DNA of 41,420 nt from Fidelibacterota bacterium (lineage in GTDB: Bacteria; Fidelibacterota; Fidelibacteria; Fidelibacterales; Fidelibacteraceae). The DNA lies in NCBI GenBank assembly GCA_028699915.1, contig JAQVTR010000011.1, positions 1-41,420 of the forward strand, read 5' to 3'. A program made the position numbers and the translations under genes. Position 1 is the first letter of the stretch; the number at the start of each line of letters is the position of its first letter. Below, one piece after another: positions 1 through 9,773 of this stretch. The notes below the pieces were generated by a model. That model did no database searches. It was not told where the DNA came from and saw only the letters and a list, made by a program, of their open reading frames with translations.

Positions 1-96
1 AGACTGCATTCGAGCCTGGGAAATATCTCCCCCGATCAGTATGTGAACAACTATTATGCAAAGGAAATCTTAAAAACATGTCGCCTAGAGGCTTAA
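1..96 (+). CDS. IS3-family transposase, C-terminal end only
   Basis: Reading frame 1 is open from the window edge to a TAA at 94-96 and gives about 31 residues beginning RLHSSLGNISPDQY. The pattern R-x-HSSLG-x-x-SP-x-x-(Y/F) is the very conserved end of the rve/DDE integrase core of IS3-family OrfB transposases. The stretch contains the last conserved segment and a short tail, so the gene ends naturally here. The body of the gene, including the first two catalytic acidic residues, lies outside the window. Whether the complete element is intact cannot be judged. Confidence 0.75.
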   Translation, partial: RLHSSLGNISPDQYVNNYYAKEILKTCRLEA

Positions 97-130
97 CCAT
101 GTGTCCACTTTTTTGTAGGAATACCATACC
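1..130 (+). mobile_element. Right end of an IS3-family insertion sequence
   Basis: The transposase stop codon is followed at about 103-121 by TGTCCACTTTTTTGTAGG. This resembles the terminal inverted repeats of IS3 elements, which commonly have a TGTC(C/T)AC start and a T-run near the end of the element. The exact right boundary cannot be fixed because the left inverted repeat and the target duplication are not in the window; 130 is an estimate. Confidence 0.5.
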
Positions 131-276
131 TCAATACCTCAGCCCCCGGACTGTCCTTCGCTGTGCAAAGTCATAGTCTGACGAATGGAAGAACGAAGGC
201 TGGCAGGCAATGCTTTTCTGCAAAGAGCGGGCTGTGCAATTTACGGACTCTTTATTTTTGGATATTTGGAATATAT

Positions 277-2781
277 TTACCGCACCAGCATCATTTTTCG
301 CATCAGCACGCGGGGTTCGCCGTCCACCAGCGCATCCATGCGACAGAGATACACTCCGCTGGGCGCGGGTATGTTGCTTTCATTATCGCCGTACCAGCGC
401 AGGCTGTAATTGCTGGCTTCGTGGTAGCCGTTCACCAGCTCCCTGATCTCTTTGCCCAGCAGATTGTAGATGCGGATGCTCACATGACAGCCTACCGGCA
501 GGCTGTAACGGATATCGGTATACTCGCGGAAGGGGTTTGGCGAGTTGGGAAGAAGCTCCAGTCTTTCGGGATTGGCGATCAGAAAACGGTCCACTTCGTG
601 CACAAAAACGGGCAAATAGTAGACGATCAAATCATGACCGTCGCTTACACGCAAGGTTACGGCATCCCGGCCGTAGCGGTTGTTTTCCGTAAAAAAGATA
701 ATGGCGCCGAGTTTGTCGTCGATCAGATAGCGAACGATCCTTCCGGGTGTTACTTCCCAGGTAAGGTCCTTGAAGTCATTGTCGATATCGTAGACAATGT
801 CTTTCATGATCAGCGTATCGGAATTGTTGGCAAAAAAGCTGAGAGAATCCGGGAGCAACGTGGTAAAGTAGGGAGGATCGTTGACCGGAAGCACGGGAAT
901 GTTCCAGGTTGCTTTGCTGGACTTTTTTCCATCGCTTGCCGTCAGAATAAGCTGTTCAGTGCCGAACCAGTCCTGTTCCGGCCAGAATATCAGGGTATCC
1001 TTTTTCTCCTCGACAAAAAATTTGTCGCCGGCTTCGATATTAAGGTGGATGACATCGTTCGGATCCGGGTCGTAAACAAAACGGCGGACATACGACAGCG
1101 GCAGGACCCAGTATTTGTCTTCAAACATATTCGTATCCGGAAGCGCAAGCCAGCGCGGCGCATCGTTGACAGCACGTACCTTAACCTCAATAAAAGCGGT
1201 GTCGCGCAGTCCGCCGTCCGAAACAACAACGGTAATGCGGCCGCTTCCGAACCAGTCGGGGGCAGCGAAAAATTTCACGACATTGGCGTTACTTTGCACA
1301 TAGAGGGGCGGTTCCGCCAAAAAGGTCCAGAGCAGATCCTCGCTGCGGGTTTCCACGTCATAGGCGAAGCCGTTCAGATATTTGCGGTCAAGTCGCAGCG
1401 TATCGTCTTCATCCCAGGATTGCGGCGGAATGGCCTGCAAGACCGGCGCATCATTGACGGAGATCACGCGAACCTGCATCAGGGCCGTATCGGCGTATTC
1501 TCCGTCGCTAACGGAAACCAGAAGTTTCGCCCTGCCGTACCAGTCCGGTCCCGCATAGATTTTATAAAGATTATCTTCTTCAAGGATCTGCAATTCGGGC
1601 GAGGGGATCAGGGACCATTTCAGGTCGCGGGAGCGGGTTTCCGGATCGTGGGCCATACGATACAATTCGCGTTTTTTTATTTGCAGGGTATCGTCTTCAA
1701 AGAAGCTTTGCGGAGGCAGCGAATGCAGGACCGGCGGATCGTTCACCGGAGTGAAATGGATGACCCAGTTCCGGACGGCATCCAGCTCTCCGTCGCTGAC
1801 GGTGATGCGGATGGAATCGGTACCGTACCAGTTTTCGGGTGCCGTAATTCGGATGCGGGATCCGTCATAAAAGGCACGGACCTTTCCCAGTCGCAGTGCC
1901 TGCCATTTCAGTTCCTCCTGCGGAGTCTCAATATCTTCGGCAAAGCTTTCCAGCACACTGCGTTCGATAAACAGGGTGTCGTCCTCGCTGATGACAAGGT
2001 CCGGTAAAAAATGCAAAATCGGCGGGTCGTTCACCGGAGTGACCGTCAGCGCAAGAAAGGCGGTATCCGCCAGATCTCCGTCACTCACGGTCAGCAGGAT
2101 GGTATCATTTCCAAACCAATTCTCATTGGGTACCAGCGTAATTTTTCCGCCTTCGAGAGAAATATGCACCGCATTGCCGGAACGGGCGTGGAATTTCAGC
2201 AACGAATCGGGTGTTTCAACATCCCCGGCGCGTTCGTAGAGCCAGGAATAGGGCAGCTGACGGATTTCGTCTTCGGGAACATCGGGGATACTGAAGTATC
2301 GTGCTTCCCATAGCGGGGCGTCATTGACCGGAAGGATATGCAGATGCTGCACAAGCGTATCCCGGTAATCGTCGCTGCTGACCGTAAAAACAAGACTGTC
2401 CGGGCCATTGCGGTTCAGAGGCGGCCGGTAGCGGATATGGTTTTTCTGCAAAGCCAGCGCCGGCTTTTCGTACAATATTTCCAATTTCAGCTTCGCGCTG
2501 CTGTCGGGATTCTCGTAACAGCAGAGCAGGGAATCGGACAGCAGAATAAAGGTGGAATCTTCAGGAAAGGAGCGGAGCGGAGGATCGGCGATTCGCCGAG
2601 GCAGCAATCGCAGCGGAACGAACATTTCATTCCTGTTGGCGGAATCGGCAAATTCCGGAAGCGGAAGCAGGCTGTTGTCCGTAAGAATATCTTGCGAAGC
2701 AAGGGATCCCCGGCCGCTGAGCAAAGACAACAGCAGGAAGAGAATAAGGCGTTTGCGAAGGCCGAATGGTTGTTTTTTCAT
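277..2781 (-). CDS. Secreted cadherin/Ig-like tandem-repeat surface protein with C-terminal FlgD-like/type IX-type sorting domain
   Basis: An 834-residue protein. It has an N-terminal signal peptide (basic MKKQPFGLRKR, then a leucine-rich core to about residue 28). The body consists of six to seven copies of a roughly 95-residue beta-sandwich unit, each closing with DWFG or NWFG, VSDG and VND(A/P)P signatures typical of cadherin-like or tandem-95 repeats; many units contain an EDDTL segment. The last 90 residues (LELLPNSPNPFREY, IRIYNLLGKEIREL, then APSGVYLCRM) match the FlgD-like/type IX secretion C-terminal domain common in FCB bacteria. This suggests export to the cell surface and an adhesive or structural role. 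No catalytic domain is visible. It is transcribed alone, 135 bp downstream of the GNAT gene. Confidence 0.85.
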   Translation of the reverse strand: MKKQPFGLRKRLILFLLLSLLSGRGSLASQDILTDNSLLPLPEFADSANRNEMFVPLRLLPRRIADPPLRSFPEDSTFILLSDSLLCCYENPDSSAKLKLEILYEKPALALQKNHIRYRPPLNRNGPDSLVFTVSSDDYRDTLVQHLHILPVNDAPLWEARYFSIPDVPEDEIRQLPYSWLYERAGDVETPDSLLKFHARSGNAVHISLEGGKITLVPNENWFGNDTILLTVSDGDLADTAFLALTVTPVNDPPILHFLPDLVISEDDTLFIERSVLESFAEDIETPQEELKWQALRLGKVRAFYDGSRIRITAPENWYGTDSIRITVSDGELDAVRNWVIHFTPVNDPPVLHSLPPQSFFEDDTLQIKKRELYRMAHDPETRSRDLKWSLIPSPELQILEEDNLYKIYAGPDWYGRAKLLVSVSDGEYADTALMQVRVISVNDAPVLQAIPPQSWDEDDTLRLDRKYLNGFAYDVETRSEDLLWTFLAEPPLYVQSNANVVKFFAAPDWFGSGRITVVVSDGGLRDTAFIEVKVRAVNDAPRWLALPDTNMFEDKYWVLPLSYVRRFVYDPDPNDVIHLNIEAGDKFFVEEKKDTLIFWPEQDWFGTEQLILTASDGKKSSKATWNIPVLPVNDPPYFTTLLPDSLSFFANNSDTLIMKDIVYDIDNDFKDLTWEVTPGRIVRYLIDDKLGAIIFFTENNRYGRDAVTLRVSDGHDLIVYYLPVFVHEVDRFLIANPERLELLPNSPNPFREYTDIRYSLPVGCHVSIRIYNLLGKEIRELVNGYHEASNYSLRWYGDNESNIPAPSGVYLCRMDALVDGEPRVLMRKMMLVR

Positions 2782-2916
2782 TGAATAAACATAATCCCTT
2801 TGCGACTGCCAAAATGTAAATGGATATCTGAATTATCACAAAGAAATTTTCTTTTAAACGCAGGCAAGATACGTGCTGCCTTCAGAAACGAAAAACGTGA
2901 AAGGCTGCCGGAGAAC

Positions 2917-3369
2917 TTATTTGAGTTTTTTCTGCATGAGCCAATGCGGAATTTCGATCTCAAAGAAACGTTCGCCGGCTCTTTCATAACCCAGCTTCTG
3001 GTAAAACTCCAGTACGGATACGCGGGCGTGCAACATCATCAGAGAAAAACCGTGACTGCGGGCGATCGCTTCGCTTTTTTCCACAAGGGCTTTCCCGATA
3101 CCGCTGCCGCGGAAATTTTCATCTACGGCAAGCTGGCGCATCCGGACGGTTTTCGCGTCAAGCGGTGTCAGGATCAGAGTCCCGATCAGCCGCTCGCCGA
3201 GGAAGGCGCCCAGATAAATATCGATGTCCGGGAAATCGTAATCCGAAGCGGGTTCGCTGCGCCCGAGGCTTTCGAGCAGGATGCGGCTGCGCAGCGTATT
3301 GCTTTCACGGTAGATTTCACAACCGTAGCGATAGGTTTCCAGGCGGATATTTCCTGCAAAATTTTGCAT
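2917..3369 (-). CDS. GNAT-family N-acetyltransferase
   Basis: A 150-residue protein of the Gcn5-related acetyltransferase fold. It contains IDIYLGAFLGERLIGTLIL, then MRQLAVDENFRGSGIGKALVEK, which carries the acetyl-CoA pyrophosphate-binding R-G-x-G-(I)-G-x-A/L motif, and FYQKLGYERAG near the end. I chose the ATG at 3369 because GGGAG lies just upstream. A longer frame to 3441 would overlap the RND gene and adds residues that do not look conserved. It is the last gene of the efflux operon on this strand, 46 bp after the pump. The substrate is unknown; acetylation of a small amine or of a drug is possible given the neighbours, but that is inference. Confidence 0.82.
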   Translation of the reverse strand: MQNFAGNIRLETYRYGCEIYRESNTLRSRILLESLGRSEPASDYDFPDIDIYLGAFLGERLIGTLILTPLDAKTVRMRQLAVDENFRGSGIGKALVEKSEAIARSHGFSLMMLHARVSVLEFYQKLGYERAGERFFEIEIPHWLMQKKLK

Positions 3370-3415
3370 AGGACTCCCAATCGTGATGTGCGGACCGGTT
3401 TGTTCTGGGTCCGCG

Positions 3416-6400
3416 TTATGCTTCTTTCGTCGCCGGTGCAACAGTATCTGAACAAGAATTGCTCAACTTTTGTTCCATTCTGCGATGTTGCAGAAAATCG
3501 AACATGACCGGTACAAAGAAGAGCGTCAAGAAGGTCGATGCGATCAGGCCGCCAATAATGGTCCTTGCCATCGGGCTCCAGAGTTCCGCCCCGGCGCCAA
3601 GTTCCACTGCCAGCGGGATCATGGATAAAATGGTGGTCAGCGCAGTCATCAGCACCGGACGCAGACGGGTTTGCGCGCCTTCCAGGATGGCATCGTTGAC
3701 GTGTTTTTTCTCTTCCCGGATCAGCCGGTTGATATAGTCGATGAGTACAATTCCGTTATTGACCACAATGCCGACCAGCACCATGGCCCCGATCAGCGAG
3801 GTCATGTTCAGTGTGGTGTTGGTCAGGAAAAGGCTGAAAGCCACGCCGATCATGGCAAGCGGAATGGTAAACAGAATGATAAAGGGATCCAGCAGGGATT
3901 CAAACTGCGAAGCCATGACCATGTACACCAGCAGGACCGCAACGATAATGGCCAAGAGGAAATTGCGGGTGGTTTCGCGCATGTCCTCGGCCGAACCGCT
4001 GATCTGCACGCGGAAATCCGAGGGCATGGCGATGGTCTTGATCTCTTTTTCCACCATTTCGGTAACCGTTCCCAGATCCCTGCCGGAAACATTTGCACTG
4101 ATGGTGACAATACGGTTCTGGTCCTTGCGCTGGATGGAGACCGGCGCATCCGTTTCGTCGATCTTTGCGATGGAACTCAGGGGAACCTGCTGTCCGCTTG
4201 CGGTTTTGATGAAAAGGTTCCTCAGGTCCTGGCCGGATTCGCGGTATTCGCGTCCCAGCTGTACATAAACCTCATATTCTTCGCCGTTTTCACGATAGAT
4301 CGAAGCAATCGAACCTTTCACGGACGTTTCGACAATGCGTGCCAGCTGAGCGATGTTCAGTCCCATCTTTCCGGCTTTCTCGCGGTCAATGACGACGGTA
4401 TATTCCGGCTGCGGGTCCGAGAAGGAGAGCTGAATATCCACCAGGCCGGGGATGGTTTCGATCTTACCGTTTATCTCGTTGGCAATACTTTCCGCCTGTT
4501 TCAGGTCATGTCCGTAAATTTCAATGACCAAGTCGTTGCCGGAACCCATAAAACCGCCGCTGGCAAAGGCGATCTTCAAACCCGGGATAGCGCTGATCTT
4601 CTTGCGCACCTCGTTCTGGATTTCGAATTTGCTGCGTTTCCGTTCCGCCTTGTCCACCAGGGTTACGGAAACGCGGCCGGTATTGGTCTGCGCGCCGAAT
4701 ATGGCGCCAAAGCCTCCGCGCGCACCGAAATTGACGTTCATATTCTCGATCTCCGGCACCGAAGCGACAATGATCTCTTCGACTTGCCGGAAATAGGTGT
4801 CGGTGGCCGGCAGTGCCGTGCCGACCGGCAATTCGATGCTGAAGCTGAACTGATTGTCGTCGGTCTTTGGCATGAATTCAAATCCGACGCGGCTCAGAAG
4901 AAAAAGACTGAAGGCAAAGAGGGCAAGAATGGATAAGACCAGTATTTTGCGATGCCGCAATGACCAGTTAAGCCCCTTGCGGTATAGCTTGGCCAGTCCG
5001 GTAAAAAAGCGTTCCATACCGGCATCAAAACCCGCCATAATACGCGTCTTGTGTCCCTCGCTGCCGTTCTTGCTGAGCAGTTTGGACGAAAGCAGGGGAA
5101 CCAGCGTAAGGGAAACCAGCAGGGATACCGTCAGCGAAAAGATGATGGTCAGAGCCAGGTCCTTGATCATCATGCCCGCAACGCCGCCCACAAAAAGCAT
5201 GGGAATAAAAATGGCGAGGGTGGTAAGGGTGGATGCCATTACCGCGGTACCGACTTCCGATGCGCCTTTTTCTGCAGCAATACAGATATTCTCGTTTAAA
5301 TCGTCGTGCCTGCGGAAAATGTTTTCCAGCACTACAATGGAGTTGTCGACCAGCATACCGATAGCGATCGCCAGTCCCGCCATGGAAATGATGTTCAGCG
5401 TGACATTAAAAATGCCCATAAAAAAGAAGGTGACTACAATGGAAACCGGTACGGAAACAGCCGCGATCAGAGAACTGCGGAAATTCCGAAGGAAAATGAA
5501 GAGAACCAGTCCGGTCAGAATAAAAGCGATAAGGGCGGTTGAAGAAAGATTGCTCGCCGATTCCTTAATGAATTCAGACTGATCAAAGTGTACATAAAGC
5601 TTTACATCGTTGCCAATATTTCTTTCAATCTCCGAAAGCGCTTTGCGGGTTGCGTTGCAGACTTGGACCGTATTGGCGTCGGATTGTTTCTGAATGCCGA
5701 TATTGATGGAATTTTCGCGGTTATCGCGCACGACCGAGGTAACGTCTTTGTAGCCGTCGACGACCTTTGCGATATTTTTGAGAAAAAGCGGATCCCCTGC
5801 GGCAGAATAGCCGACAATGGTGTTCTCGATATCTTCAATACTTTCGAATTCCGAATTGGTCACTACCGAGAATTCCCGCAGGCCTTCTTCGATCAGACCG
5901 CCCGGAATGGGCAGATTGGCGCTGGCAAGCAGGGTGACGACTTCCAGAATGGAGATATTACTGGCGGCCAGTTCATAGGGATTGATATTGACTTGGATCT
6001 GACGTTCAAGTCCGCCGTAGACACTGGCCGAGGCCACGCCTTCGATACGTTCCAGGCGCGGCTGGACCTGATCTTCCACCAGTTTGCGCAGTTCTGCGCT
6101 GCCAAGCTGGTCCGAGGAGGCTTTCAGGCGCATAATGGCCTGCATGGAAGGATCAAAGACAAAGGTCAGCGGATCGGAGGCGTCCTCGGGAAGGAACCCC
6201 CGGATCCGGTCAATCCGGCGCCGGATGTCGGTTTCGGCCTGGTCCATGTCCGTGCCCCAGTTGAATTCGATCTGGATCACCGACACGCTGTTCCTGGAGG
6301 TGGAGCTGATATGCTTGACACCTTCGACAGAAGTGACGGTGCTTTCCAGCGTGCGCGTCAGCGTGTTTTCAATATCTTCGGGCCCGACCCCGTCGTAACT

Positions 6401-6547
6401 CGTCATGACAACGGCCATGGGGAATTCGATCTCGGGATAGAGGTCAAGCTTCAGGCGGGAAAGGCCGAATAATCCGAATCCGATCGCGATCAGGTAGACC
6501 ATAAAAAAGGTTACCGGCCGTCGTATACTAAGGGATGATATTTTCAT
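3416..6547 (-). CDS. RND efflux pump, inner-membrane permease (AcrB/HAE1 type)
   Basis: A 1043-residue proton-driven exporter, the usual length for AcrB-like HAE1 permeases. The N-terminus (MKISSLSIRRPVTFFMVYLI) is the first membrane helix, followed by a large periplasmic porter domain, a helix bundle from about residue 335 to 480, and the duplicated second half ending in the last helices (IIGGLIASTFLTLFFVPVMF). The fourth-helix motif reads GMLVDNSIVVLENI, with Asp-Asn where AcrB has Asp-Asp; this variant is common in RND permeases outside enterobacteria. It should assemble with the adjacent membrane fusion protein and TolC-like channel to span the envelope. The start lies 24 bp after the fusion-protein stop codon. 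The substrate cannot be deduced. Confidence 0.95.
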   Translation of the reverse strand: MKISSLSIRRPVTFFMVYLIAIGFGLFGLSRLKLDLYPEIEFPMAVVMTSYDGVGPEDIENTLTRTLESTVTSVEGVKHISSTSRNSVSVIQIEFNWGTDMDQAETDIRRRIDRIRGFLPEDASDPLTFVFDPSMQAIMRLKASSDQLGSAELRKLVEDQVQPRLERIEGVASASVYGGLERQIQVNINPYELAASNISILEVVTLLASANLPIPGGLIEEGLREFSVVTNSEFESIEDIENTIVGYSAAGDPLFLKNIAKVVDGYKDVTSVVRDNRENSINIGIQKQSDANTVQVCNATRKALSEIERNIGNDVKLYVHFDQSEFIKESASNLSSTALIAFILTGLVLFIFLRNFRSSLIAAVSVPVSIVVTFFFMGIFNVTLNIISMAGLAIAIGMLVDNSIVVLENIFRRHDDLNENICIAAEKGASEVGTAVMASTLTTLAIFIPMLFVGGVAGMMIKDLALTIIFSLTVSLLVSLTLVPLLSSKLLSKNGSEGHKTRIMAGFDAGMERFFTGLAKLYRKGLNWSLRHRKILVLSILALFAFSLFLLSRVGFEFMPKTDDNQFSFSIELPVGTALPATDTYFRQVEEIIVASVPEIENMNVNFGARGGFGAIFGAQTNTGRVSVTLVDKAERKRSKFEIQNEVRKKISAIPGLKIAFASGGFMGSGNDLVIEIYGHDLKQAESIANEINGKIETIPGLVDIQLSFSDPQPEYTVVIDREKAGKMGLNIAQLARIVETSVKGSIASIYRENGEEYEVYVQLGREYRESGQDLRNLFIKTASGQQVPLSSIAKIDETDAPVSIQRKDQNRIVTISANVSGRDLGTVTEMVEKEIKTIAMPSDFRVQISGSAEDMRETTRNFLLAIIVAVLLVYMVMASQFESLLDPFIILFTIPLAMIGVAFSLFLTNTTLNMTSLIGAMVLVGIVVNNGIVLIDYINRLIREEKKHVNDAILEGAQTRLRPVLMTALTTILSMIPLAVELGAGAELWSPMARTIIGGLIASTFLTLFFVPVMFDFLQHRRMEQKLSNSCSDTVAPATKEA

Positions 6548-6571
6548 AAAAGAAGATCCTTGGGAACAATG

Positions 6572-7840
6572 TTATTTTACAATTTCAACCAGGGTGGAAT
6601 CACGGAGATTATTCTGACCCATAACGACAAGCAGATCCCCGGGATGCAGGCCGTCGATGACCTCGTACTTGGTCTTGGATTCGATCCCGATCTCGATCGG
6701 CGTTCTTATTGCGATACCGTCGCGGACAACAAAGCAATGGTAAGTCTCAACCGGCTGGTCGTCACGCAAGGTGGCTCCGAAACGCCGGAGAACGGTTTGC
6801 TTGCCGGTAACCGCCTTTTCGATGGTAAGGGCATTCGGACGTTCCCGGGTAATAATGTTCACCCGGGCGAACATGCCGGGTTTCAGTCGAAGATCCTTAT
6901 TCTCAGCCAGGATCTCGATCAGGGCGCTGCGGGTCAGCGGATCGATCACCGGTGAAATATTGGTGACCCGGCCTTCAAAGATCTCACCGGGATAGGCGCT
7001 GACACTGATCTCGCAACGCTGGTCGGCTTTTATATGTCCCAGATCGCTTTCGGTTACCTTGATCCTGGTCTTGACGGAGTTAATCTGGTGAATGGATGCA
7101 AACGGTTTTTGCGGTGTTGTCATATCGCCGGGTTCGTAAGCGAGGTTGGAAATGTAGCCGCTGATGGGGGCGCTGATCATGGCATAGGAAAGCTGCGTTT
7201 CCGCCAGTTCCATGGCCGCTTCCGCCTGACGCAGGCCGGCTTCAGCCACCTCGCGCTGGGTGACGATCTGATCCCACTGGCTTTGACTGATGGCCTTGGC
7301 GTCATGCAGGGTTTTCATGCGCTCGAATTCGACGCGCACATTTGCAAGCTGGCTTTTTGCGCTTAAATAAGCCGCTTCCGCCTGGCTCTTGCTGCTACGT
7401 ACCGTGGCATCGCTGATGACGGCAAGGATCTGGCCTTTTTTAACGTAGTCACCGTTTACGACCCGGAGCTCCCGGATGATATCGCTGAGTTTGGGGTACA
7501 CGATCACGCTGGGATCACCGGCGATATCGCCGAGATACTGAACCTTTTCGGCAATGTATTCCGGTTCGACCGCATTTACATAGACCGGGACTACCGTCAG
7601 GTCGTTTTGCGCTTCGGGAGCGTTCAGCGGACGCAGCACTTTTTCAAGCTGTGAAAGAAAACGGCGTGCGTCCCGTTCATTGAGATCACGGGGCAGCGTT
7701 TCGGTCAACTCCCGGATGGCTCCGGCATATTGCCGGTAATCGGTCTCTTGTCCGGCGGAGGCGGATTCGGGGTTCCCGCAGGAAGCAAAAAGAAGGATGA
7801 GAAATAAAAGGGGAAAGGATTTTAAGATGATGTGTCTCAT
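6572..7840 (-). CDS. RND efflux periplasmic adaptor (membrane fusion protein, HlyD/AcrA family), lipoprotein
   Basis: A 422-residue lipoprotein: the signal peptide ends in the lipobox LLFASC-G, so Cys21 is the likely lipidation site. After a short helical lead the sequence shows the lipoyl-like half (IIRELRVVNGDYVKKGQILAVI), an alpha-helical hairpin of about residues 150-215 with alternating Ala, Gln and Glu, the second lipoyl half (MISAPISGYISNLAYEPGDMT), and beta-barrel strands (CEISVSAYPGEIFEGRVTNI). This is the standard adaptor architecture linking the permease to the outer-membrane channel. It overlaps the tolC-like stop by 4 bases (ATGA), indicating translational coupling. Confidence 0.93.
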   Translation of the reverse strand: MRHIILKSFPLLFLILLFASCGNPESASAGQETDYRQYAGAIRELTETLPRDLNERDARRFLSQLEKVLRPLNAPEAQNDLTVVPVYVNAVEPEYIAEKVQYLGDIAGDPSVIVYPKLSDIIRELRVVNGDYVKKGQILAVISDATVRSSKSQAEAAYLSAKSQLANVRVEFERMKTLHDAKAISQSQWDQIVTQREVAEAGLRQAEAAMELAETQLSYAMISAPISGYISNLAYEPGDMTTPQKPFASIHQINSVKTRIKVTESDLGHIKADQRCEISVSAYPGEIFEGRVTNISPVIDPLTRSALIEILAENKDLRLKPGMFARVNIITRERPNALTIEKAVTGKQTVLRRFGATLRDDQPVETYHCFVVRDGIAIRTPIEIGIESKTKYEVIDGLHPGDLLVVMGQNNLRDSTLVEIVK

Positions 7841-9168
7841 TGTATGCTCCGTTCTTTGGTCATTAATTGGTTCAGGGATTTTTTCAATCCTTCCACAGCA
7901 ACATTGTACTGGAAAAGCGATGATATGTAATTGGAACGTGAAGAAATGTAGGCGCTTTCGGTGCTCATAAGCTCCAGCTGGGTCGCGGAACCGGTTTCAT
8001 AAAGCAGCTTGGAAAGCCGCAGAGCCTCTTCGGCCTGAGAAACGACATCCGCAATGGCCAAAACATTGGAGTGGGTTTCTTCCACTTTGCGGATTGCGGC
8101 ATCCACGTCGCTGTTTACATAATCGGCAACCTGTTCATAACGGTAATTTGCCTCTTTCAGTCCGAGCCCCGCTTTCTGGATCCCGGCGGCGTTCTTCCCG
8201 CCGTTAAAGAGCGGAAGCGAAACGCTCAGCGATACGTTGGAACTGCGACGGTATTTCAGGTCAGCAAACGCATCGGCATTGCCCTGCCATTGCAGGGCGG
8301 AAGCGACCTGCACTTTGGGCAGAATGCTGCTGTAGGCCAAATTCCGCTGAAAGCCCGCCAGTTTTTTCTGCTGCTCGGCCATCTGCAGATCGAGCCGGTT
8401 TTGCAATGCCTTCTCCAGCAAAACGTCTCCCGAAATTCCGCTGAAGGGATTCGGGATCTGTTCCAGTCTTCCGTTTACCCGGATCTCTTCAAGCGAGGGA
8501 TCGTTGATATAGGTCTTAAGATTATTTATGGCAGAGATCTTCTGGTTCTTCAGCGAGATAAGCTGCGGCTTGTAGGATTCATAACGGACCTTTGCCTGCA
8601 GTACATCCAGACGGGTGGCTTTCCCCACCGCTTCCAGGGTCAGGGCAAGTTCGTAATTTTCACCGGCAGAGGCCAGTCCGGTTTCGGTCGCATCAACCAG
8701 CGACTCCAGCATTTGCACCTGGTAATACAGGACCCGGATGGTATGCACGATCGTGTTTATCTGGTCCTGTAGACTGAGTTCGGACAAATTGACGGCCGCC
8801 GTAGCCATTAGCTGTCCGTTAATGATAGCGCCGCCGGTAAAAACAGGGTAGGATAACTGGATTCCGGTGGCGGAATTGAACTGCTTGCCCATACGGATCT
8901 CCATCGGAGGATTCGGGCCGTCACCGTCAAGGTCGATCACATTGACGGGAAGCTCAAAATTATCCGTTATCTGGTAGTAGGAAGTAATGGAGGGAAAAAA
9001 ATTCGCCAGCGCCTCCCGGCTTGATGCCCGGGATCTCTGCAGGGATGCTTCCGAGAGCTTGATCTGCAGATTGTTTTGCAGCGCCAGTTTCTCAGCTTCC
9101 TGAAGACTGAGCTCACGGGCGGAAAGCAGGGTGGCGGTTAAGAGGATCAGTAAAAACATTTTCTTCAT
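7837..9168 (-). CDS. TolC-family outer membrane efflux channel
   Basis: A 443-residue protein with a cleavable signal peptide (MKKMFLLILLTATLLSA). Two OEP domains follow, starting with RELSLQEAEKLALQNNLQIKLSEASLQRSRA, the typical TolC opening, and a second half beginning near LLEKALQNRLDLQMAEQQ. Long Ala/Gln-rich coiled helices and beta-strands with aromatic residues fit a trimeric outer-membrane channel with a periplasmic tunnel. Both ends overlap their neighbours by ATGA, so the regulator, channel and adaptor genes are translated as one coupled unit. Confidence 0.92.
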   Translation of the reverse strand: MKKMFLLILLTATLLSARELSLQEAEKLALQNNLQIKLSEASLQRSRASSREALANFFPSITSYYQITDNFELPVNVIDLDGDGPNPPMEIRMGKQFNSATGIQLSYPVFTGGAIINGQLMATAAVNLSELSLQDQINTIVHTIRVLYYQVQMLESLVDATETGLASAGENYELALTLEAVGKATRLDVLQAKVRYESYKPQLISLKNQKISAINNLKTYINDPSLEEIRVNGRLEQIPNPFSGISGDVLLEKALQNRLDLQMAEQQKKLAGFQRNLAYSSILPKVQVASALQWQGNADAFADLKYRRSSNVSLSVSLPLFNGGKNAAGIQKAGLGLKEANYRYEQVADYVNSDVDAAIRKVEETHSNVLAIADVVSQAEEALRLSKLLYETGSATQLELMSTESAYISSRSNYISSLFQYNVAVEGLKKSLNQLMTKERSIQ

Positions 9169-9755
9169 GATGATGCAAAACCTCCTTGAATCAATTGTAT
9201 CAGGTATTTAACATGTTCGTCCGTTTTCAGGCGCGACGATGTCAGATGTTTCATTTTCGGACCGGTCGTATGATGCAGCATCCCGGTTATTGCAGAGGCC
9301 AGAAGATCGACCGGGATATCGCTGCGCAGCTCGCCGTTCTTCACGCCTTTTTGTACCATTTCCCGTACCGCATTCTGCAGACGGTTGAAATAGTTGTGTA
9401 AAATCCTTTTACTGTTTTCCAGATCGAAGCTTTGGGATACGATCATTTTAAAAAGCCGGAAAGTGTGGGGATGCACGGAAGAGAAATTGTACATCCCGGC
9501 GATCATTTGTTCCAGTTTTTCCCGGAAAGGAAGATCCCCCGCGGCGAGTTTTTCCAGATCCGCGACCATTTGATCCAGTGAACGGGACAGACAGGCGCTG
9601 AATATCTCGGCTTTCCCCGGGAAATGATAATACAGCGCCGCTTTGGTAACGTTCAGGGCTTCGGCGATCTCCCGCATTGAGGTTCCGCTGTAGCCGCGTT
9701 CCGAAAAGATCGCAACGGCGGCATCCAGGATCTTGTTGTATGTCGTTTCCGGCAT
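9165..9755 (-). CDS. TetR-family transcriptional regulator of the efflux operon
   Basis: A 196-residue protein. The N-terminal helix-turn-helix is clear: KILDAAVAIFSERGYSGTSMREIAEALNVTKAALYYHFPGKAEIF, matching the TetR_N consensus in length and spacing. The C-terminal ligand-binding domain is divergent, as usual. I chose the ATG at 9755 (MPETTYNK) because GGAG lies 7 bases upstream. The longer frame to 9839 would run through the palindromic operator and the promoter. It is the first gene of the operon and overlaps the channel gene by 4 bases. The operator 19 bases before its start suggests autorepression, relieved by a pump substrate. Confidence 0.92.
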   Translation of the reverse strand: MPETTYNKILDAAVAIFSERGYSGTSMREIAEALNVTKAALYYHFPGKAEIFSACLSRSLDQMVADLEKLAAGDLPFREKLEQMIAGMYNFSSVHPHTFRLFKMIVSQSFDLENSKRILHNYFNRLQNAVREMVQKGVKNGELRSDIPVDLLASAITGMLHHTTGPKMKHLTSSRLKTDEHVKYLIQLIQGGFASS

Positions 9756-9773
9756 TGGGACTCCAGTTTTGAA

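Noticed and set aside
163-2007. 614-codon open frame on the plus strand opposite the surface-protein gene
   Set aside because: Antisense shadow of the repeat protein; the translation has no domain pattern, while the minus frame has a signal peptide, repeats and a sorting tail.
3671-6472. Long plus-strand open frames (421 and 294 codons) opposite the RND permease
   Set aside because: The minus frame encodes a full, well-conserved permease; the plus products are Asp/Gly/His-rich shadow sequences.
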